Shown here piece by piece: positions 58,995 to 64,000 of a stretch of 64,000 nt of DNA. The translations under genes and the position numbers were made by a program. The stretch is from assembly GCF_018812025.1 (NCBI RefSeq), contig NC_063044.1, positions 41,843,243 through 41,907,242 on the forward strand, written 5' to 3'. The notes beneath the pieces are model-generated. The model did not search any database. It saw only the letters and a program-made list of their open reading frames with translations, and was not told the origin of the DNA. How positions within the stretch are numbered: position 1 is the first letter of the stretch; each line of letters opens with the position of its first letter. This stretch comes from Megalobrama amblycephala. Its lineage: Eukaryota > Chordata > Actinopteri > Cypriniformes > Xenocyprididae.

Positions 58995-59473
58995 TCTCTG
59001 AAATCACCCCCTATACCCTCATTGACTATTCCCTACATTAGTCCACTAATATAGTCCACTTGAAGGAGTGAATGAAAAGTGAGCAAATTTGGACACTGAT
59101 TGTGCTGGAAGGGCTGCCGCTTTTGCATAGTTTGTGCTTGCAGTTTAAAAATAATTTGCAGCTTAGCAAACTGGCACCTCCAGTAGTAATGAAAAGTTTT
59201 ATCTTGAAACTAGCATGTATAAACATTAATTAAATTAATTAAATTTATACCTGTATGCAATGTAGCCACATTGAATCAATGGTTTGGAAAATGGATGGAT
59301 GATTCAGAAGTGAATTATGGGTAATCGAGTGTATATTGGTTATATACCCGTTACTGCAGTGCATTGTGGGATTGAATGAGTGCACTCGATTATGTCCAGT
59401 GTTTCGTACACCACTACAAATGGCTCCCCTCAAATAGTGCCCTATTTAAGGGTATAGGGGGTGATTTCGGAGA
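58995..59473. mobile_element. Foldback MITE with GAAATCACCCCCTATACCC ends
   Basis: CTCTGAAATCACCCCCTATA-CCC at the left is mirrored by GGGTATAGGGGGTGATTTCG at the right, with ATTCCCTACATTAGTCCACT and AAATAGTGCCCTATTTAAGG as inner arms. About 479 bp, no coding content. Confidence 0.78.
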
Positions 59474-59862
59474 CAGCTAGTGTTTTTGAATGAATTAAGT
59501 GAATGATTCAATGACTCACTTAATTAGAATGCTGCATGAGGCTGTGTCCTTCCTAGTCCAGTCCTTCGGAGACTTGAGTTATCCTCAGCATTCAATGCTA
59601 GAATGAAAAGTCTAATAAGTGCGCATGGCAAGCCACATCATAAATGTTTGAGGTTTGATGATAACAGCGTAGATATGAGCCTTACTAGTAAACTTCCAAT
59701 TGAGAAGCACCCAGATACTTGTCTCATTCATGAATGAATTAGTGTTTTTGAACAAATTAGCTCAATTATTCAAATGAGACAGTCACTTGCAACCTGAAAG
59801 AGTCACTGAAAAATCTCCACCATTAATAATACATTTTTCCAACCAAATGCAATATTCATAAC
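59474..59862. other. Unannotated spacer
   Basis: Contains repeats of GTTTTTGAATGAATTA and GAATGATTCAATGACTCA type that also occur near 58950, 59740 and 41570. They may be a short dispersed motif. Confidence 0.4.
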
Positions 59863-59865
59863 TAA

Positions 59866-59995
59866 AGGTGATGATACACAGGGCAACTTTTTGAGCAATG
59901 TTGCAGGCAGTTTTGTCGAGCGATGTTGCTTGGGCACTTTCCCATTGAGAATGGGCAACAATATGAAATATGATGGGCAAAATGTATCATCACCT
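59866..59995. mobile_element. 130 bp Tourist-like MITE with TAA duplication
   Basis: Ends AGGTGATGATACA and TGTATCATCACCT are perfect inverted repeats of 13 bp. TAA flanks both sides (59863-59865, 59996-59998). The TAA/TTA 3 bp target points to the Harbinger superfamily. Confidence 0.82.
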
Positions 59996-60152
59996 TAAGT
60001 GTTGTATAACATATATTGATACTGATAAATTAAACATCTCTAATGCTGGTTGATAATAATGATGGTACTGACAAATTATGCATCTATATTATTCATTTCA
60101 AGTAACGCTAAGAAGATTTTGTCAGAAAATTGTTTCCTTTATTTACATGGTT

Positions 60153-60835
60153 TTAAAGGTCCCGTTCTTCGTGATCCCATGTTTCAAACTTTAGTTAGTG
60201 TGTAATGTTGTTGTTATAGTATAAATAAAATCTGTAAAATTTTAAAGCTCAAAGTTCAATGCCAAGCGAGATATTTTATTTAACAGAAGTCGCCTACATC
60301 GAACGGCCAGTTTGGACTACATCCTTCTACTTCCTTCTTTAATGACGTCACTAAAACAGTTTTTTGACTAACCTCCGCCCACAGGAATACACAAGAGTTG
60401 CGTTTGTAGAGTGTGTTTGTCGCCATGTCGTCGAAACGCTGTTATTTTCATCCCGCAGTCCAATCACCGGGTCTGATTCCGGCTCAAATTGATAGGGTAA
60501 AATTAAAGACATGTTTACAATAACACTGAGCGCGTGCATCTCCACGTTATGGTAAGAGGCGTGACTTTTCCGGGCACGGTGCGCTCAGAGCTGTCGAATC
60601 ACAACACAGGAACCGCTGGCACAATCAGAACTCGTTACGTATTTCTGAAGGAGGGACTTCATAGAACAAGGAAGTCATCAGCCTGTTTTTATGACAGTGG
60701 AAACAGCGGTATACAGATAAGTAAATTATGTGAAAAATACTGTGTTTTTTTACACGCGAAACATGAACACATGTTATATTGCACACTATAAACACAATCA
60801 AAGCTTAAAAAAACCACGAAAAACGGGACCTTTAA
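60153..60835. mobile_element. AAAGGTCCCGTT TTAA element
   Basis: TTAA at 60153-60156 and 60832-60835 with near-perfect inverted ends AAGGTCCCGTTCTTCGTG and CACGAAAAACGGGACCTT. 683 bp. The left part (ACTTTAGTTAGTGTGTAATG) matches 45284-46395. An ATG at 60425 opens MSSKRCYFHPAVQSPGLIPA and reaches GATAG-GGTAAAA, a weaker donor-like site. Kolobok elements also use TTAA, but superfamily assignment is inference. Confidence 0.85.
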
Positions 60836-61510
60836 TATTACGTGTTCATCTCATATTTTCTCAGAGAACTGCGGTCTGTTTGTTGCATTATAATGTATTT
60901 CATAAGCACTGATCTGAGAAGTTTCTGCAATGAAGAAGCAGACAGCTATTTTTGCTCCATGTTCCTTTCCTTGTTATCATATATGCCTTTCAGTTAAAAT
61001 CCAGGCCCAAATCCGGGTAAGAACATTAATTGAGAGCTGATATTCAAGGGATAACAGTAACGTGTCTTCTCTGTTGAAAGTAAATGAACACTGACTATGA
61101 AGAGGAGACTAAGCAAGATCCTCCCATCAATAATGAATCCAACTAAACCTCTGAGAACTCTAAAATTTCTCCTTTGCGTATGAATTATGCATGCGCTTTA
61201 GTGCATTGCTGATCTCTTTCAGACTTTTTGCCAGGGTGTTTGTGACAGTAAAAGGCCAAATATTGCTGTTCTGTTTGGTCAGGAAGAAAGAAATATTACA
61301 GAGCTCACAGACTGCAAAGCCAGCCATTAATGTCGCTCAGCTCTGCGTGTGACTGCCGATAACTGCCACAGACATTTTGATATCATGATTTCAGACCCCT
61401 CTTTTCTGAAGAAAGCCCTCCTCTTAATAGGTGTCCGTGTTCACTTTTTTTTTCCCTTTTGTCAAACACTGACAGTCCTTGTCACTTAAACTATGATGAC
61501 AGGCTTTGAG
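60836..61510. other. Unannotated sequence
   Basis: No element ends or exons recognised. Confidence 0.4.
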
Positions 61511-61805
61511 TCTGAAAGGGATAGTTCAACCAAAAATGAAAATTCTCTCATCATTTACTAACTCTCATGTCATTCCAAACCTGTAAACCTTTTATTCTGT
61601 GGAACACAAAAGAAGCCATTTTGGTAAAACATCTTTGTTTTATGCCCATACATTAAAAACAGCAGGGTCCAGTGTTGTTTTGGAGTCAATTGACTTTCAT
61701 TGTACGGACCAAAGCAGCTGAAACAAAATGTTCTTTTGTGCTATGCAGAAGAAAGCAAGTCATATACGTTTGGAACATGAGGATGAGTAAATGATCATGA
61801 AAAAG
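61511..61805. mobile_element. Truncated TTCACCC-family MITE
   Basis: Starts GGGATAGTTCAACCAAAAAT without a TTAA. It carries CTCATGTCATTCCAAACCTG and, at the right, TTTGGAACATGAGGATGAGT. The right terminus is lost after AAATGATCATGAAAAAGA. Confidence 0.65.
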
Positions 61806-61879
61806 AAGTTGTAATAGTCCTTTTCTGATGTATTCTGATATATATCTGAGTGAAACTGCTTCATGAACAAGAAAAAGTG

Positions 61880-62146
61880 TAGTGTGAGACTTGATTTTGT
61901 CCATGGGGAATTGATTGGATGGTTGTGGTTTGCTATTGCTGTGATGTCATGTGAGTGACAGGTTGTCCCGCCCTTGCACCAGTAATTTTTATTAAAGATT
62001 ATGAGGGCACATGAATTTGTAATAATAAAAATAATAATGATGATGATGATGATAATGATAATGTGCCTGGATAAATCTTTTGAAATAAATACTGCAAAAA
62101 AAAAAGAAAAAAAGAATAATACCTTTTGATTTTATGGTGACTTTAA
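61880..62146. mobile_element. AAAGTCACCA-family fragment, reverse orientation
   Basis: GTCCATGGGGAATTGATTGG, TGTCATGTGAGTGACAGGTT and TATGAGGGCACATGAATTTG are the reverse of segments in 42218-42540. It ends ATGGTGACT before TTAA (62143-62146). An internal stretch is (AATAATGATG)-type low-complexity. Confidence 0.65.
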
Positions 62147-62525
62147 AAAGGAAATGTGCCCAGTTTCAATGCTGTTCTCCTTCAATTCATAATTTTTGAT
62201 GAATAAATGCTACCATGATTGATACAAAATGTACACAAACATCTCTTGAATGAAGGTTTACCACCTGCTTTCATAGAAATACCAAACAGCACAAGTTTTG
62301 TCAATAATTTGCAATTCATAATAAGCCTAATTTGCATAAGAGGTGTGGTTGTGCTGAATTTAAATACACAGTTTAAATTTAAATACTCACTATAAGGTGC
62401 TGTTTTGACGTATTTAACATCTGGTTAAATTGGTGGTTGGTAAATAAGAGACAGGTTTTGCTCTAAAATGCCGAATTAGTGGGACAAAAGATGACAAAAT
62501 CGGGCTGTCGAAAGTTGAAAAGTAA

Positions 62526-62528
<3 letters not shown>
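62147..62528. other. Unannotated spacer
   Basis: AT-rich sequence, nothing recognised. Confidence 0.35.

Positions 62529-62591
<63 letters not shown>
62529..62591. repeat. (AG)n microsatellite
   Basis: About 62 bp of alternating AG. The Leu-Ser runs in overlapping minus-strand frames come from this tract. Confidence 0.97.
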
Positions 62592-62594
<3 letters not shown>

Positions 62595-63714
62595 TGCTTT
62601 GTAATATAGTGGAACACCTCTCAGTTCTTCACCTACAGTATGCACTTCTGCAACCTAAATGAGATAGTTTTCTATCTGTGGCACTTGTGAATGCTAAAAA
62701 AAACCATAAACATGAAAAATAATATAAAACATTTGCTCTATGATGAGATGGATTTTCCTCCCATCAAGAAATAGCACAACACAGCAGTCTGATTACTTTG
62801 ACTTGAGGCAAGTTTGTGTGTCTCCCTCATTAGTGCACAGAGAGTCCACCGGGGTTTTGCACCATGTTAATCACCTCCTGGATGCAATATGGATTCCACT
62901 CTCAAGCCCTTATTTCAGAGCACTGTTTTGACCAGGGCCTGGAGCAAATCACCTGCTATAATTGTGATCAATGGGCCATGTCAACCTATTTCACAGACAA
63001 GTGCTTCTCTTGGTGGCTGGGGTCAATGGCACAAATAGCAATAATTTACATAGCCAATACTGAAAGTTGCAGAATCACCACGAACAACTTACCTAATACA
63101 AGAGATTAAATCTTGCAGAGCAAGAGCATTTGAAAGCTTTTAGGAAGGACACTTAGCACAGTGGCTCCCAGACAGCACTGGGACCTGTGCACAAGCCTTT
63201 AAAGGAGATATATTGTCAATTTACTGAGAACAGAGTAAGCCTATAAAATCTTGTGCGGCAACGGTTATTAGGTAGTATTTCTGACTGCACTCTACAATCT
63301 CACCACTGATGCTACAGATTTACCATTAGCAATCCAGGTCTCACACATAGACAGTTAGTGTTTTTGCATGATTTTAATGTTCATTCTGGTGCAGTGGTGT
63401 ATGGGACATCCCCACAGCCCTTGCAAGTGGGCACACTGACCCCTCAACTCAGGTTTTTCTGTCTGCAGGTGTCTTGCAAAGGAAGTCGCATCTTAAGGTT
63501 ATATCCTACTACAAAAAATGCATTCACACAGACATGTAAATGTGCCATTAAATGCATTTATAGAAGAACCCCAACTGCAGTGTGACTGCCAGATTTAACC
63601 TTTTGTTTTAATGACAGAAATCTAGAATTGTTGGAAGAAAACATCTCAGCTGAGCACAAAAGGCAAAATAACTGTGGAAGATATGGAAACCCTTTTTCCT
63701 CCCTATATGAAAGA
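62592..63714. other. Unannotated sequence
   Basis: No element ends or exons. Frames at 62740-63109 and 63358-63585 have no recognisable domain. Confidence 0.4.
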
Positions 63715-64000
63715 AAATGTCATAATTATGATGTAAAAAGTTAAAATTATGAAATACTGTCATAATTATTAGATAAAAAGGTGTAATTATGAGACTTATA
63801 AGACAAAACAATGACATGAAAATTCTAAATTATGAGCTAAAATGTCATAGTTGTGACATAAAAAGTCAAAATGATGACATACCAACTCAATTATAAAATA
63901 GTCTAAATTACGACGTTGAAAATGAGATAAAACTATTATGACATAAAAGGTCAAAATTATGAAATTGTCATAATTGCGACAAAATGTAAAGGTTATGATA
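63715..64000. repeat. Degenerate GTCATAATTATGACATAAAA tandem repeat, runs off the edge
   Basis: Variants of TGTCATAATTATGAC, AAAAAGTCAAAATTATGA and GACATAAAAGGTCAAAATTA repeat at irregular 15-40 bp spacing to the end of the window. The unit is partly self-complementary. Confidence 0.75.

Noticed and set aside
62414..62645. Leu-Ser repeat protein frames
   Set aside because: They are translations of the (AG)n microsatellite.

Overview
This window is vertebrate nuclear DNA, almost certainly from a teleost of the carp, minnow and zebrafish group (Cypriniformes). The evidence is the AT-rich base composition, long A and AT tracts, (GA)n and (TGAA)n arrays, no bacterial gene structure, and a very dense set of short inverted-repeat DNA transposons whose ends I recognise as typical of cyprinid genomes. 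Examples are GGGTTAGTTCACCC, AAAGGTGCCCTAGAA, CACTGTAAAAAAT, GGTAACACTTTAC and TACACTGATGAGCC. I found no host protein-coding exon that I can defend, so this is best read as an intron or intergenic region. No rRNA, intact tRNA, CRISPR or operon is present.

Layout. 0-9 kb holds a foldback element at 369-775, a roughly 2 kb hAT-type element (2327-4304) inserted on the very end of a broken Tc1-like transposon (4312-5547), and a CACTGTAAAA-family element (5958-6688). 9.4-10.5 kb is a GGTAACAC element that contains a hairpin-plus-body repeat, and a second copy of that repeat lies at 20.9-21.6 kb. 13.8-17.4 kb is a nest about four layers deep of TTAA-targeting elements. 17.6-19.8 kb is a TTAA element split by a 1.46 kb LTR-like insertion. 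25.5-26.5 kb is a cluster of CACTGTAAAA copies. 27.4-29.0 kb has two back-to-back Harbinger-like elements, the first still carrying the start of a MADF-domain protein. 33.3-34.6 kb is another TA-flanked element. 36.4-37.8 kb is a (TGAA)n satellite with higher-order structure. 40.8-49.2 kb is rich in TTAA elements, including two long palindromes and two elements sharing one TTAA. 50.57-50.88 kb is a short solo LTR with a perfect 5 bp target duplication. 53.5-62.1 kb is another run of foldback and TTAA elements. The window ends inside a degenerate tandem repeat.

How it fits together: nothing here works as a pathway. The sequence records repeated insertion, mostly into TTAA and TA targets, with elements landing inside older elements. 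The best leads are the precise nesting events, short first-exon relics with splice donors kept inside several unrelated element families, modules shared between TTAA families, and a conserved 125-130 bp hairpin seen twice. I did not find a convincing new biological system. Element family names rest on termini, target duplications and remembered similarity, not on database searches.
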